A stretch of DNA of 64,000 nucleotides from Rurimicrobium sp040387755. Its GTDB lineage: Bacteria > Bacteroidota > Bacteroidia > Chitinophagales > Chitinophagaceae. How positions within the stretch are numbered: position 1 is the stretch's first letter; each line of letters starts with the position of its first letter. Position numbers and translations under genes: made by a program. The stretch covers positions 248,001-312,000 of the forward strand of contig JAZKDB010000001.1 in NCBI GenBank assembly GCA_040387755.1, in the 5' to 3' direction. The notes beneath the pieces were generated by a model. It worked only from the letters and a program-made list of their open reading frames with translations, made no database searches and had not been told where the DNA came from. Below are positions 1-8,744 of the stretch, piece by piece.

Positions 1-462
1 TTGCAACAGAACGCTCATTTTGCGTGGCGCAGTAATAATATTCAGGCTTACAAATCTTTATCTCATCAGCATCTTAATGAAATAAAACAGACACTGAATT
101 CTCTGCAACCAACTTTGCCTGAATTAAACTTTATACCCTGGCGAGGGGATTTTGCCCGGGGGATTTACGTAAGTGGATACCTCAAGTCAGATTTAACACT
201 GGAGGATGCTTATCAAATGTTTCAAAACTTCTATCATGAAGCAGCATTCACATTTGTAAGTCGTAGGCTTATCGATCTTAAACAAGTAGTAAACACCAAT
301 AAGTGTTTTATTCATCTTGAAAAGGAAGATGGGAAATTGATTATTCACACTGCTATAGACAATCTTTTAAAAGGTGCTTCGGGACAGGCTATCCAAAATA
401 TGAATATCGCTTTTGGGTTTTCTGAAAAGAGCGGATTGGAACTAAAATCGTCAGCGTTTTAA
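1..462 (+). CDS. argC: N-acetyl(succinyl)-gamma-glutamyl-phosphate reductase, C-terminal part
   Basis: This is the C-terminal part of ArgC, the NADPH-dependent reductase that makes the semialdehyde intermediate of arginine synthesis. The segment SLSHQHLNEI matches the conserved histidine-rich stretch near the active site, and DNLLKGASGQAIQNMN near the end is the family hallmark. The frame is open from the first base, and the nucleotide-binding half and catalytic cysteine are missing, so the gene is cut by the window edge rather than truncated in nature; the TTG at position 1 is not a real start. It lies 11 bases before argD as the first visible gene of the operon. In this phylum the substrate may be the N-succinyl rather than the N-acetyl derivative (inference from argF'). 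Confidence 0.93.
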   Translation: MQQNAHFAWRSNNIQAYKSLSHQHLNEIKQTLNSLQPTLPELNFIPWRGDFARGIYVSGYLKSDLTLEDAYQMFQNFYHEAAFTFVSRRLIDLKQVVNTNKCFIHLEKEDGKLIIHTAIDNLLKGASGQAIQNMNIAFGFSEKSGLELKSSAF

Positions 463-473
463 AAAATAGAATC

Positions 474-1610
474 ATGAACTTATTTGATGTTTATTCGATT
501 AATAATATCGCAGTTACTAAGGGAGAAGGAAGTTACGTTTGGGATGATAAGGGCCAACGCTATCTTGATTTTTATGGTGGGCATGCCGTTATTTCAATTG
601 GCCATTCCCATCCTCATTATGTGACGAAAATTACAGACCAATTAAATCAGATTGGTTTCTATTCGAACTCAGTAGTTATTCCACAACAAAAGGAATTAGC
701 CTCAAAACTCGGTCAGGTTTCAGGGAAGATGGACTATCAACTTTTTCTTTGTAATTCAGGTGCAGAGGCAAATGAAAATGCGATGAAGCTGGCTTCTTTC
801 CATACCGGCAGAAAGAAAGTCATTGCTTTTGAAAAGGCTTTTCATGGAAGAACCTCACTTGCTGTATCGGCAACCGATAATCCTAAAATTATTGCACCGG
901 TAAATGAAACAAATAACATTGTTTTCCTTCCTTTTAATGATGTGCTACGACTGGAGCAATATTTTTCTGAAAATGGCCATGAGGTTGCTGCTGTTATTGT
1001 GGAAGGAATTCAGGGGGTTGGTGGTATCCATGTAGCCAGTATTGCATTTCTGAAAAGTATAAGAGCGCTTTGTACACAATATAATGCCGTCTTTATTGCA
1101 GACAGTATACAATGTGGTTATGGCAGAAGCGGAAAATTCTTCTCGCATGATTATGCAGGTGTTGCTGCTGATATTTATTCAATGGCCAAAGGTATGGGCA
1201 ATGGATTCCCCATAGGTGGAATCATAATTGCGCCGCATATTAAACCATGGCATGGGATGCTGGGAACAACCTTTGGAGGAAACCATTTGGCTTGCGCCGC
1301 AGCAATAGCGGTCCTTGAGGTCTTTGAAAATGAAAGATTATTAAGCAATGCCAGTATTGTTGGTGCGTATTTAAAAGGTGAACTTTTAAGAATAAATGAA
1401 TTAAAGAATGTTAGGGGTGAAGGACTGATGGTTGGATTTGATGTGTCGGAGGAGTATAAAAAATTGAGAGAAAATTTACTGGAGAAACATTTCATTTTCA
1501 CAGGAGAAGCGAAGCCAAACACTATAAGATTATTGCCCGCATTGAACATCAATACAGCTCATGTTGATGAGTTAATTAATGCCATCAGAAAGGAAATTTC
1601 TCTAAAATAG
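474..1610 (+). CDS. argD: Acetylornithine/succinylornithine aminotransferase
   Basis: A 378-residue class III PLP aminotransferase that converts the N-acylglutamate semialdehyde to N-acylornithine. The family landmarks are visible: the phosphate-binding region NSGAEANENAMKLA (about residues 96-109), FHGRTSLAVSAT, and the PLP lysine K239 in SMAKGMGNGFPIGG. The length is slightly short of the usual 390-400, mainly at the ends. It sits between argC and argF' with a 19-base gap to the latter, in an all-plus operon, so co-regulation with arginine synthesis is expected. The fold does not tell acetyl from succinyl substrates. Confidence 0.95.
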   Translation: MNLFDVYSINNIAVTKGEGSYVWDDKGQRYLDFYGGHAVISIGHSHPHYVTKITDQLNQIGFYSNSVVIPQQKELASKLGQVSGKMDYQLFLCNSGAEANENAMKLASFHTGRKKVIAFEKAFHGRTSLAVSATDNPKIIAPVNETNNIVFLPFNDVLRLEQYFSENGHEVAAVIVEGIQGVGGIHVASIAFLKSIRALCTQYNAVFIADSIQCGYGRSGKFFSHDYAGVAADIYSMAKGMGNGFPIGGIIIAPHIKPWHGMLGTTFGGNHLACAAAIAVLEVFENERLLSNASIVGAYLKGELLRINELKNVRGEGLMVGFDVSEEYKKLRENLLEKHFIFTGEAKPNTIRLLPALNINTAHVDELINAIRKEISLK

Positions 1611-1629
1611 TTTTTATATAAGTAAAGAA

Positions 1630-2583
1630 ATGAAAAAATTCACTTCAGCCAATGATGCCCTTGACATCAATTATTTAATTGATAGGGCTGTTTATTATAA
1701 AAGTAACCCTTTCGCAGATTCTGTTCTGGGACAAAACAAGAGAATGGGATTGTTGTTTCTTAACCCAAGTTTGCGTACAAGAATCAGTACACAGATTGCT
1801 GCAAGAAATCTCGGAATCGAGGTAATTGTTTTGAATATTGATAAGGATGGATGGAACCTTGAATTGAATGAGGGCGCCATTATGAACGGAACAAAAGTAG
1901 AACATATTAAAGATGCAGCCCCTGTACTTGGAGCGTACTTTGATATTATAGGTGTGCGCACATTTCCGGGACTAAGTAATAAGGAAGAGGACTATAATGA
2001 ATTACTGTTAAGCCAACTGATACGCCATTCCGGGATTCCCATCATAAGTCTTGAAAGCAGTACGCTACATCCCCTGCAAAGTCTGGCTGATTTAGTTACA
2101 ATTTGGGAAAACCATAATAAGATTACGAGACCGAAAATAGTGTTGACCTGGGCACCTCATATCAAACCAATACCACATTGTGTGGCTAATTCTTTTGCGC
2201 AATGGATTAATAAATGGGATAATGCGGATTTTGTCATTACCCACCCGGAAGGATACGAACTGAGTGAGCAATTTACTGATGGAGCCAACATAATGCATCA
2301 CCAAAAGGATGCACTAGCCGGAGCAGATTTTGTTTATGTAAAAAACTGGAGTAGCTATAATGATTATGGGAAAGTGTGCTGTGAAGATTCATCCTGGATG
2401 CTAACAGAGCAACATTTAACAGATGCTCCTGATGCAAAAGTGATGCATTGTTTGCCTGTAAGAAGAAATATAGAATTGTCTGATGAAATATTAGATGGGA
2501 AAAGGTCTTTGGTTACACAGCAAGGAGCCAATAGGGTATGGGCTGCACAAGCTGTTCTTGCTGAAATTTTAAAATTGGGCTAA
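1630..2583 (+). CDS. argF': N-succinylornithine carbamoyltransferase (SOTCase type)
   Basis: A 317-residue transcarbamylase that uses carbamoyl phosphate to carbamoylate an N-acylated ornithine. The carbamoyl-phosphate loop is FLNPSLRTRIST (about 43-54), and the C-terminal MHCLPVRRNIELSD is the HCLPV-type loop. The operon also carries a deacylase, which fits carbamoylation of an acylated substrate. Codon 90 (bases 1897-1899) is GTA, valine. From memory of published work by Shi and colleagues, position 90 of Bacteroides fragilis SOTCase is Pro, the matching residue of Xanthomonas AOTCase is Glu92, and changing that Glu to Pro, Ser, Ala or Val gives SOTCase activity. Valine therefore favours N-succinylornithine; this is inference from one residue plus phylum. 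Confidence 0.9.
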   Translation: MKKFTSANDALDINYLIDRAVYYKSNPFADSVLGQNKRMGLLFLNPSLRTRISTQIAARNLGIEVIVLNIDKDGWNLELNEGAIMNGTKVEHIKDAAPVLGAYFDIIGVRTFPGLSNKEEDYNELLLSQLIRHSGIPIISLESSTLHPLQSLADLVTIWENHNKITRPKIVLTWAPHIKPIPHCVANSFAQWINKWDNADFVITHPEGYELSEQFTDGANIMHHQKDALAGADFVYVKNWSSYNDYGKVCCEDSSWMLTEQHLTDAPDAKVMHCLPVRRNIELSDEILDGKRSLVTQQGANRVWAAQAVLAEILKLG

Positions 2584-2585
2584 TA

Positions 2586-3368
2586 ATGGAAGTGCTGAAT
2601 ATTGTAAAGATTGGCGGCAATGTTATAGACGATTCCAAAAGTCTGGATAGGTTACTGCAATCCTTTTCAACTTTGGAAGGGAATAAGATGCTGATACATG
2701 GGGGAGGTAAAATTGCTACAGAAATTGGTTTCAGGCTTGGTATTGAACCTAACTATGTTGATGGAAGGCGCATTACTGATCAGTCTACGTTGGAATTGGT
2801 AACAATGGTCTATGGCGGGCTTATCAACAAAAATATTGTTGCCCGATTGCAAAAGTGCGGATGCAATGGTATCGGACTTTCAGGAGCTGACGGAGGTATG
2901 ATAAAAGCCGTAAAACGAAAGGTAAAAGATGTTGATTTTGGCTTTGTTGGTGACATCGCTTCTGATGGAATAAATACCGCAATGCTTAGCGGCTTATTGA
3001 GAATGGGATTGACACCTGTAATTGCACCACTCAGTTACTCAGAAGGAGTGCTGCTCAATACAAACGCAGACACAATTGCAAATGAATTTGCGAAAGCAAT
3101 GTCTTCAGACTTTTCTGTCAACTTGATTTATTGCTTTGAACAAATAGGCGTGTTGAAAGAATTAGGGAATCCTTCCTCTTTGATCAAATCACTTGATGAG
3201 AAAGGGTTTAGGATCTTGCAAAGTATGAATGCTATAACAAAGGGAATGATTCCAAAACTGGAGAATGCTTTTTCGGCTTTACATTTTGGTGTAGAAAAAG
3301 TAGTGATTGGGCATGCCAATCATCTGTATGAATTGATTAACGGTACAAAGGGGACAAGCATCTTATGA
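2586..3368 (+). CDS. argB: N-acetyl(succinyl)glutamate kinase
   Basis: A 260-residue amino-acid-kinase-fold enzyme that phosphorylates the gamma carboxylate of N-acylglutamate, the usual controlled step of the pathway. Conserved pieces are the N-terminal VKIGGNVID, the glycine-rich MLIHGGGKIATEIG, RITDQSTLELVTMVYGG and the later LNTNADTIANEFA. The length matches short, arginine-insensitive ArgB forms; I see no N-terminal helix extension of the kind linked with arginine inhibition. It starts 2 bases after argF' and its stop overlaps the argE-like start as ATGA, implying translational coupling. Confidence 0.94.
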   Translation: MEVLNIVKIGGNVIDDSKSLDRLLQSFSTLEGNKMLIHGGGKIATEIGFRLGIEPNYVDGRRITDQSTLELVTMVYGGLINKNIVARLQKCGCNGIGLSGADGGMIKAVKRKVKDVDFGFVGDIASDGINTAMLSGLLRMGLTPVIAPLSYSEGVLLNTNADTIANEFAKAMSSDFSVNLIYCFEQIGVLKELGNPSSLIKSLDEKGFRILQSMNAITKGMIPKLENAFSALHFGVEKVVIGHANHLYELINGTKGTSIL

Positions 3369-4429
3369 CAAGTATTACAATATTGAGTGATGAGGCCGTC
3401 GGCTTACTGAAACTGCTGATTGCCTGTCCTTCTGTAAGCAAGCAAGAACAAGGTTCCGCAGGTATTATTGAAAATTTTTTTTTCGAAAGAGGTATCCAAG
3501 CCAAAAGACATCTTAATAATGTCTGGGCTGTAAATAGACATTATGATGCAAATAAGAAAACAATTCTCTTAAACTCTCATCACGATACTGTAAAGCCTAA
3601 TAGTTCTTATACATTGAATCCTTTTGACCCAATAATGAAGGAAGGAAAGCTGTATGGATTGGGCAGCAATGACGCGGGAGGATGTCTTGTATCGTTGGCC
3701 CTGACTTTTATTCACTTCTACCATCATCAAGGTTTAAAATACAATCTACTTTTTGCTGCTACTGCCGAGGAGGAGATTTCTGGAAAGAATGGAATGGAGG
3801 CGGTATTAGCATTAATAGGTGATATCGACTGCGCTATTGTGGGTGAACCAACATTGATGAATGCGGCCATAGCAGAGAAAGGCTTGGTGGTGCTGGATTG
3901 TATGACACTGGGCGTATCGGGTCACGCTGCAAGGGAAGAAGGTCAAAATGCAATCTATAAAGCAATAAAAGACATTATTTGGATTGAAAATTTTAAGTTT
4001 CCAAAAGTATCTGAACTACTTGGTCCTGTAAAAATGAGCGTCACCCAGATTGAAGCAGGAAGCCAGCATAATGTGGTGCCTGAATGTTGCCGTTTTACAA
4101 TTGATGTTCGTGTCAATGAGCACTATACTTTAGAAGAAATACTTACAATTATCAAACAAAATATCATTTGCGAAGTAATACCCCGCAGCCTGCGCCTGCG
4201 TAGCTCAAACATACCCAAAGAACATCCTCTTGTAAAAGCAGCATTAAAATCCGGTAGTAACTATTTTGGGTCTGCAACATTATCAGACAAAGCCTTGATG
4301 CCTTTTCCTGCATTGAAGATTGGACCCGGAGATTCGGCAAGAAGCCATATTGCAGATGAATTTATTTACACAGTGGAAATAGAAAATGGAATCAGAACTT
4401 ATATCGACATACTTAATCAATTATTATGA
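3365..4429 (+). CDS. argE: M20 family N-acylornithine/N-acylcitrulline deacylase (ArgE-like)
   Basis: A 354-residue zinc-dependent M20 amidohydrolase. Metal and catalytic motifs are in order: NSHHDTVKP (His and the base-orienting Asp), GSNDAGGCLVSL (bridging Asp), AATAEEEISG (catalytic Glu pair), and VGEPT. In this operon, where transcarbamylation acts on an acylated ornithine, the likely substrate is N-succinyl- or N-acetylcitrulline. It overlaps argB and argH by four bases at each end (ATGA), so the three genes are translationally linked. The symbol is given by context; the exact acyl group is not proven by sequence. Confidence 0.88.
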   Translation: MTSITILSDEAVGLLKLLIACPSVSKQEQGSAGIIENFFFERGIQAKRHLNNVWAVNRHYDANKKTILLNSHHDTVKPNSSYTLNPFDPIMKEGKLYGLGSNDAGGCLVSLALTFIHFYHHQGLKYNLLFAATAEEEISGKNGMEAVLALIGDIDCAIVGEPTLMNAAIAEKGLVVLDCMTLGVSGHAAREEGQNAIYKAIKDIIWIENFKFPKVSELLGPVKMSVTQIEAGSQHNVVPECCRFTIDVRVNEHYTLEEILTIIKQNIICEVIPRSLRLRSSNIPKEHPLVKAALKSGSNYFGSATLSDKALMPFPALKIGPGDSARSHIADEFIYTVEIENGIRTYIDILNQLL

Positions 4430-5721
4430 AAATCTGGCAAAAAACTAAGACAACTACATCAGAAAAAATAGAAAATTTTACAGTTGGTCAGGATAGAGTA
4501 TTTGATACTGTCCTTGCCCAATATGATGTACGGGCTTCTCTTGCACATATCGAAATGTTGGAGTGTGTTGGATTGCTGACAGAAGAAGAACATCATTCCC
4601 TGAAGAAAGGACTTCAAAATATTTTGACTGAAATAGAGGCGGGGATTTTTTCAATTAGCCTTGATAGCGAAGATATTCATTCTCAGATTGAAGAAATACT
4701 TACTGAAAGAGTAGGAGAGGCCGGGAAAAAAATACATACCGGCAGAAGCCGTAACGATCAGATTGCAGTTGATATAAAACTTTATTTAAAGGACGAATTG
4801 AATGTAATTAAGGATGATTGTGTACATCTTTTCAGACAGCTGCTTTCCTTAAGTGAAAAACATAAGAATGAATTGATACCTGGCTACACACACCTACAGG
4901 TAGCTATGCCTTCTTCATTTGGCTTATGGTTTGCGGCTTATGCAGAGTCTTTAGTAGATGATATGGATTTATTAAAAACAGCTTATCATATCACTGACAA
5001 AAATCCCTTGGGAAGTGGTGCCGGATATGGATCTTCATTTCCTATTGACAGAACAAGAACAACGGAACTTTTGGGATTTTCTGAGCTTCATTACAATAGT
5101 ATTTATGCACAAATGAGTCGTGGAAAAACCGAAAAGTTTGTTGCAATAGCAATGAGCAGTATTGCTGCTACATTGAGCAAACTTAGTATGGATGTTTGTT
5201 TGTTTATGAATCAGAACCACAGATTTGTAAGTTTTCCCGATCATTTGACAACTGGTAGCAGTATCATGCCCCACAAAAAGAATCCTGATGTTTTTGAGCT
5301 TATAAGGGGAAAGTGTAACCGATTGCAGGCCTTGCCCAATGAACTTACGTTATTGTGCAATAATCTTCCTTCTGGCTATCACAGAGAGATGCAGCTTACC
5401 AAGGAAATTCTTTTTCCTGCCATTCAGGAATTGAAATCCTGCATTGAAATGATGCAATTAATGCTCAGCGAGATTGTCGTGAGTAAAGACATTCTGAATG
5501 AAGAAAAATACAAGTACATTTTTACTGTTGAGAAGATTAATCAACTGGTCAATAATGGAATCTCGTTCAGGGATGCGTATCGTCAGGTTGGGGACGAAGT
5601 TGATGCCGGGCTTTTTCATTTCAAACCAAAAGAACTTCAACATTCGCACGAAGGAAGCATAGGTAATCTTTGTAATGATGCTATAGAAAACATGATGAAT
5701 GCAATTATAGAAACTATTTAG
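4426..5721 (+). CDS. argH: Argininosuccinate lyase
   Basis: A 431-residue fumarase/aspartase superfamily enzyme that splits argininosuccinate into arginine and fumarate. It shows the family signature GSSIMPHKKNPDVFEL with the flexible catalytic-serine loop, plus TGRSRNDQIAVDIKLYL and PGYTHLQVAMPSSF carrying the conserved His region. It is the last gene of the operon; its ATG overlaps the preceding stop by four bases. No clear intrinsic terminator directly follows; the nearest strong hairpin (5856-5891) lacks a T tract. Confidence 0.96.
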   Translation: MKIWQKTKTTTSEKIENFTVGQDRVFDTVLAQYDVRASLAHIEMLECVGLLTEEEHHSLKKGLQNILTEIEAGIFSISLDSEDIHSQIEEILTERVGEAGKKIHTGRSRNDQIAVDIKLYLKDELNVIKDDCVHLFRQLLSLSEKHKNELIPGYTHLQVAMPSSFGLWFAAYAESLVDDMDLLKTAYHITDKNPLGSGAGYGSSFPIDRTRTTELLGFSELHYNSIYAQMSRGKTEKFVAIAMSSIAATLSKLSMDVCLFMNQNHRFVSFPDHLTTGSSIMPHKKNPDVFELIRGKCNRLQALPNELTLLCNNLPSGYHREMQLTKEILFPAIQELKSCIEMMQLMLSEIVVSKDILNEEKYKYIFTVEKINQLVNNGISFRDAYRQVGDEVDAGLFHFKPKELQHSHEGSIGNLCNDAIENMMNAIIETI

Positions 5722-5954
5722 AACTTATTAAACATAGCTACCCCTTCCTGAAATGGCTTCACAGGGTTTATAACTCTTTCAAAACTTGTCCAAATCAGAC
5801 AGTGTTTACTGTCTAATAATGTCAAATTTCGTGTTAATCTGTATTCTATTTTTGCAATTCGGGTATTGTCTTGAAAGACAATACCCGAATTAAAAGGACC
5901 ATTTAAAGAAAAATATATCGTTCCCTGCTGCCTCTGGATTTTAGGGAAATAACA
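5722..5954. other. Gap after the arginine operon
   Basis: No gene is supported here. The stretch is AT-rich and contains a perfect 17-bp inverted repeat described separately. Gene-like sequence resumes as a short open segment at about 5955-6005 that resembles outer-membrane protein strands and precedes the decayed gene at 6086. Confidence 0.6.
5856..5891. repeat. Perfect 17-bp inverted repeat (hairpin, 2-base spacer)
   Basis: Arms 5856-5872 and 5875-5891 are perfectly complementary (AATTCGGGTATTGTCTT and its reverse complement) with only GA between, giving a long hairpin with an effective TGAA loop. Neither side carries a T tract in the direction of transcription, so it is not a standard intrinsic terminator. 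It lies 135 bases after argH. It could stabilise the operon 3-prime end or mark a small non-autonomous element; only one copy is seen in the window. Confidence 0.8.
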
Positions 5955-6085
5955 TCCGGCTCTTACAATGTTTACGGCTATGGAGTAAAATTGAAAGTCG
6001 GGTAGTTCTTTTCAATATTGGTGTTGAATTGGTTGTAATATTGAAACACAGCTGCAATGTAAAATGGAAGAAAAAATTTAGAATC

Positions 6086-6669
6086 ATGAAAAATAAAATA
6101 GCTCAACTTTCTATCCTATGGAGTTTTATCAGCCTGGCACAATCATTTAAATTTGGGGGTCGAAGGAGGTATGAGTGCTGCATTAAGTAAACAAAGCGTT
6201 ATACCATCTTCTGGTACAAGTATTACTTCCACTGAAGTATTAACAGGAGTATTTACTACCCCGATAGGTGGAGAAGCAGGCTCTACAATTATTTCGGTGA
6301 GTACTATGTGGGTGGCATAGTCGTTTTGGAATAAACCTATACCGAAATTGCCAGTTTTATTGCTTTTGATATATCTCAATAAATACCTGGCAATTATCTG
6401 GTCAATGTCCGTGCATTTAATACCGAGGAAACATACCTTATCACCAAGCTATAGACCTGTTGTTTACTATTTCCATCTCCAACTATTATATTTCTGAAAG
6501 CCTTTAGTGTTGCAAGCCAAAAGCATTAAGGAAGGTATCAGATTTGAAACATATTCGAATAAGTGAATTGTGTGTGATTTGGAGGGGATTTTCTTATAAT
6601 TATTGCCTGGAAATACCGTTTGTCAAACGAAAGCTACCGTTAGTAAAACAACTGAGGGTCTATAAATAA
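6086..6669 (+). pseudogene. Decayed outer-membrane beta-barrel protein gene
   Basis: An intact-looking start and signal peptide (MKNKIAQLSILWSFISLAQS) run into a frame change: the next good protein sequence, NLGVEGGMSAALSKQS, lies in another frame and ends at a TAG near 6320. Further pieces follow in other frames: PGNYLVNVRAFNTEETYLIT (from about 6388) and SYNYCLEIPFVKRKLPL (about 6591-6650). GVEGGMS near the N-terminus and YLEIP-like wording near the C-terminus are what PorT/OMP_b-brl proteins look like. I read it as one gene broken by several frameshifts and stops; the family call is by pattern only. Confidence 0.55.
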
Positions 6670-6726
6670 AAGCGGGAAATCGTTTGTATTTTTATTAAGT
6701 CGTATAAACCAAGCGACGTATATTAT

Positions 6727-7167
6727 ATGAAAAAGGTACTTTTTACATTAAGTTTATTAATCGGAGCCTGCGTAGCTCAGGCCCAGACACCAATAGTAAC
6801 CATTACCAATTCCTCCAGTTATCCGTCGATGGGTGCCTACGTTACTGCCAATGATGATCCGATGACTTCGTGTGCAATAAATGGAGGAGCAGGCTTATTT
6901 GGCATTTCGACTGCACCTGGCGGGTCTACAATTGATATTACTTCAATTATTCCTTCTGCCTGGGCCCCACCAACTCCATCGGGTTCCGGAACTAATATGG
7001 TTGAGTGTCATTTGGATCTTGAAGTATCTCCTGGTGTTCATATCGGTGCACCACCCATTAGTTTTTGTGGTAGCACAGGAACAAGGTCTATTGTATTTGG
7101 AGGTACCATTACACTTACGGCGGATGTTAAAGATATGGGTGGATACTGGACCATTGACGTTTATTAG
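6727..7167 (+). CDS. Small secreted protein of unknown function
   Basis: A 146-residue protein with a clear signal peptide (MKKVLFTLSLLIGACVAQAQ, cleavage after AQA). The mature part is rich in Ser, Thr, Gly and Pro, with four cysteines (about residues 43, 96, 113 and nearby) that could pair outside the cytoplasm. No family was recognised. It is monocistronic: a decayed gene precedes it and a good terminator (7190-7217) follows within 25 bases. The pattern of short beta-prone segments suggests a small beta-sandwich, which is inference. Confidence 0.75.
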   Translation: MKKVLFTLSLLIGACVAQAQTPIVTITNSSSYPSMGAYVTANDDPMTSCAINGGAGLFGISTAPGGSTIDITSIIPSAWAPPTPSGSGTNMVECHLDLEVSPGVHIGAPPISFCGSTGTRSIVFGGTITLTADVKDMGGYWTIDVY

Positions 7168-7189
7168 TATTTCTTTTCAATTTGTTTTT

Positions 7190-7217
7190 AAAAAGCATCT
7201 CGACAGAGATGCTTTTT
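7190..7217 (+). terminator. Intrinsic terminator
   Basis: Twelve-base perfect arms (AAAAAGCATCTC and complement) around a GACA loop end in TTTTT, 22 bases after the stop of the small secreted protein. Confidence 0.85.
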
Positions 7218-7292
7218 AATTTTAATCACTGAGATAGCTAACATCTGCTTCGAAAGATTAAATTCGAATTCAGTAATACGATATTCGTCGTA

Positions 7293-7322
7293 TTGAAAAC
7301 AATGTTCAATATCTTATTTTCG
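7293..7322 (+). promoter_or_regulatory. Bacteroidota-type promoter for the 7345 gene
   Basis: TTG (7293-7295), a 19-base spacer and TATTTTCG (7315-7322, seven of eight matches to TAnnTTTG). Transcription would begin about 15 bases before the ATG at 7345. Confidence 0.5.
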
Positions 7323-7344
7323 GTTCACTAAAAAAGATCGGAAT

Positions 7345-8331
7345 ATGAAAAGAATCTTTGGTTTGTTTGCGATTGTGATTTTCTGCATTGGTCAGTCCCG
7401 GGCACAGGATTACATAAAGTACCAAAGGTGCTTTAACCGTATAGATAAGGAAGTGAACAATAAAAATTTCAGAGAAGCCTGTCAGATACTGGATACGGTA
7501 GACAGGCAGTATGAGTTTGTATTTGCCAAACATTGCATGATGGCTTTGCAGATTTGTTGCCAAAATAATGACAGTACCCGTGCGTCAATTTGGTTAAAAC
7601 GGTCTTTTCGGCAAGGCATCCCCTCATGGATTATCAGACAAGATTATATTGCCAGTCGATGCCTGAATTATAAAAATACCCTGGATGTCTGGAATGATTA
7701 TGACAGTTTGAGGGCGGTGTATAAATCCTCCATTGATACTGCTCTTGCCAATCGCATCAGACATTTAATGAGCAGAGATATGCGTTATACAAGAAAAGTC
7801 AATGACGGCTTTTTTCTTCTGCGTTATACCCTTTATGGTATTCAGTGGATACACAACAATTCTGTTATTCACCGGGAATTGAAATCGATTATTGAAGAGC
7901 GGGGTTTCCCGGGCGAACGCCAGATTGGATTGTTAAATAATCTGGATGATTCGGTAAAATGGATGCCGATTATTAGTCAGGATGGTTTAAACAATTACCT
8001 GATAGAGGGTAAAGCATTTTTTATGTTGCTACATTATTTTAGTACCCCCCGAAATCATATCAATCCTTTATTGTTCAAAAGTGTGATCAATGGGAATTTG
8101 CCTGTAGAGAACTATGCCAGAATAAGCGATTATCAATACTTGAATAGTAAACACAGAAAACGCGACTCCTGCTATTACACTCATTCTTCAGCAACCGAAG
8201 AAATTGATATTGTTGATAAACGGAGATTTAAAATCGGCTTGTTTGCATATGCCCAACAGAAGCAAAACAATGAACTTTACTGGGCACGGAAAAGGGCAGG
8301 TACATTGCTTAAAGAGATTATTTATGAATAG
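7345..8331 (+). CDS. Secreted protein of unknown function
   Basis: A 328-residue protein with signal peptide MKRIFGLFAIVIFCIGQSRA followed by QDY. The mature part is polar and largely helical by composition, with a possible TPR-like N-terminal third (residues about 30-100) and many Arg, Tyr and Trp residues. I recognise no family or catalytic motif. It is alone on the plus strand with its own promoter candidate and ends 33 bases before the stop of a convergent gene. It is most likely periplasmic; the role is unknown. Confidence 0.75.
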   Translation: MKRIFGLFAIVIFCIGQSRAQDYIKYQRCFNRIDKEVNNKNFREACQILDTVDRQYEFVFAKHCMMALQICCQNNDSTRASIWLKRSFRQGIPSWIIRQDYIASRCLNYKNTLDVWNDYDSLRAVYKSSIDTALANRIRHLMSRDMRYTRKVNDGFFLLRYTLYGIQWIHNNSVIHRELKSIIEERGFPGERQIGLLNNLDDSVKWMPIISQDGLNNYLIEGKAFFMLLHYFSTPRNHINPLLFKSVINGNLPVENYARISDYQYLNSKHRKRDSCYYTHSSATEEIDIVDKRRFKIGLFAYAQQKQNNELYWARKRAGTLLKEIIYE

Positions 8332-8363
8332 CAAAGTTGCAGTCTCAAATGTCGCAGGAATAC

Positions 8364-8744
8364 TTATATCTCGTATTGATAATTTTGGGTAAGTAAGTCC
8401 ATACTTTTGATTTTATTAAATCGGCGAAGCAGATAATCTGTGATGCCTTCCAGCCATACGATATCGCAGGAGATACTCGCCATTTCTTCATACAGGGAAT
8501 TACTTAACTCATTTACAGACTTTTCAAGAAATGATAAAACTACATCCAGTGGCATTTCGTTGACAAGAATATGATTGCTTAAAAAACGATTTTCAGAAAT
8601 CAGCAGCAGGCTATTATAAGCTAGTACTGATATTTCTCTTGTGCTGTTAAGCTGTGCCAGAAATAGCTCTCTTTTTTCTTCAATAACGCTCTCATTGAAT
8701 ATTATCTGATCAGTCATGTTTGATATAGCTAGAAATGGATTCAT
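8364..8744 (-). CDS. Small hypothetical protein
   Basis: A 126-residue protein, mostly helical by composition, without signal peptide or membrane segment. It reads from MNPFLAISNMTDQ; a second possible start is the Met at residue 10. No family was recognised. It converges on the 7345 gene, and the non-coding stretch upstream contains what may be the tail of a lost outer-membrane protein. Coding potential is supported by its length in an AT-rich region and by the absence of a better reading of the same bases, so the confidence is moderate. Confidence 0.55.
   Translation of the reverse strand: MNPFLAISNMTDQIIFNESVIEEKRELFLAQLNSTREISVLAYNSLLLISENRFLSNHILVNEMPLDVVLSFLEKSVNELSNSLYEEMASISCDIVWLEGITDYLLRRFNKIKSMDLLTQNYQYEI

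Noticed and set aside
1175..1552. Open minus-strand frame of 125 codons inside argD
   Set aside because: It lies wholly within a well-supported gene on the other strand and shows no family features.
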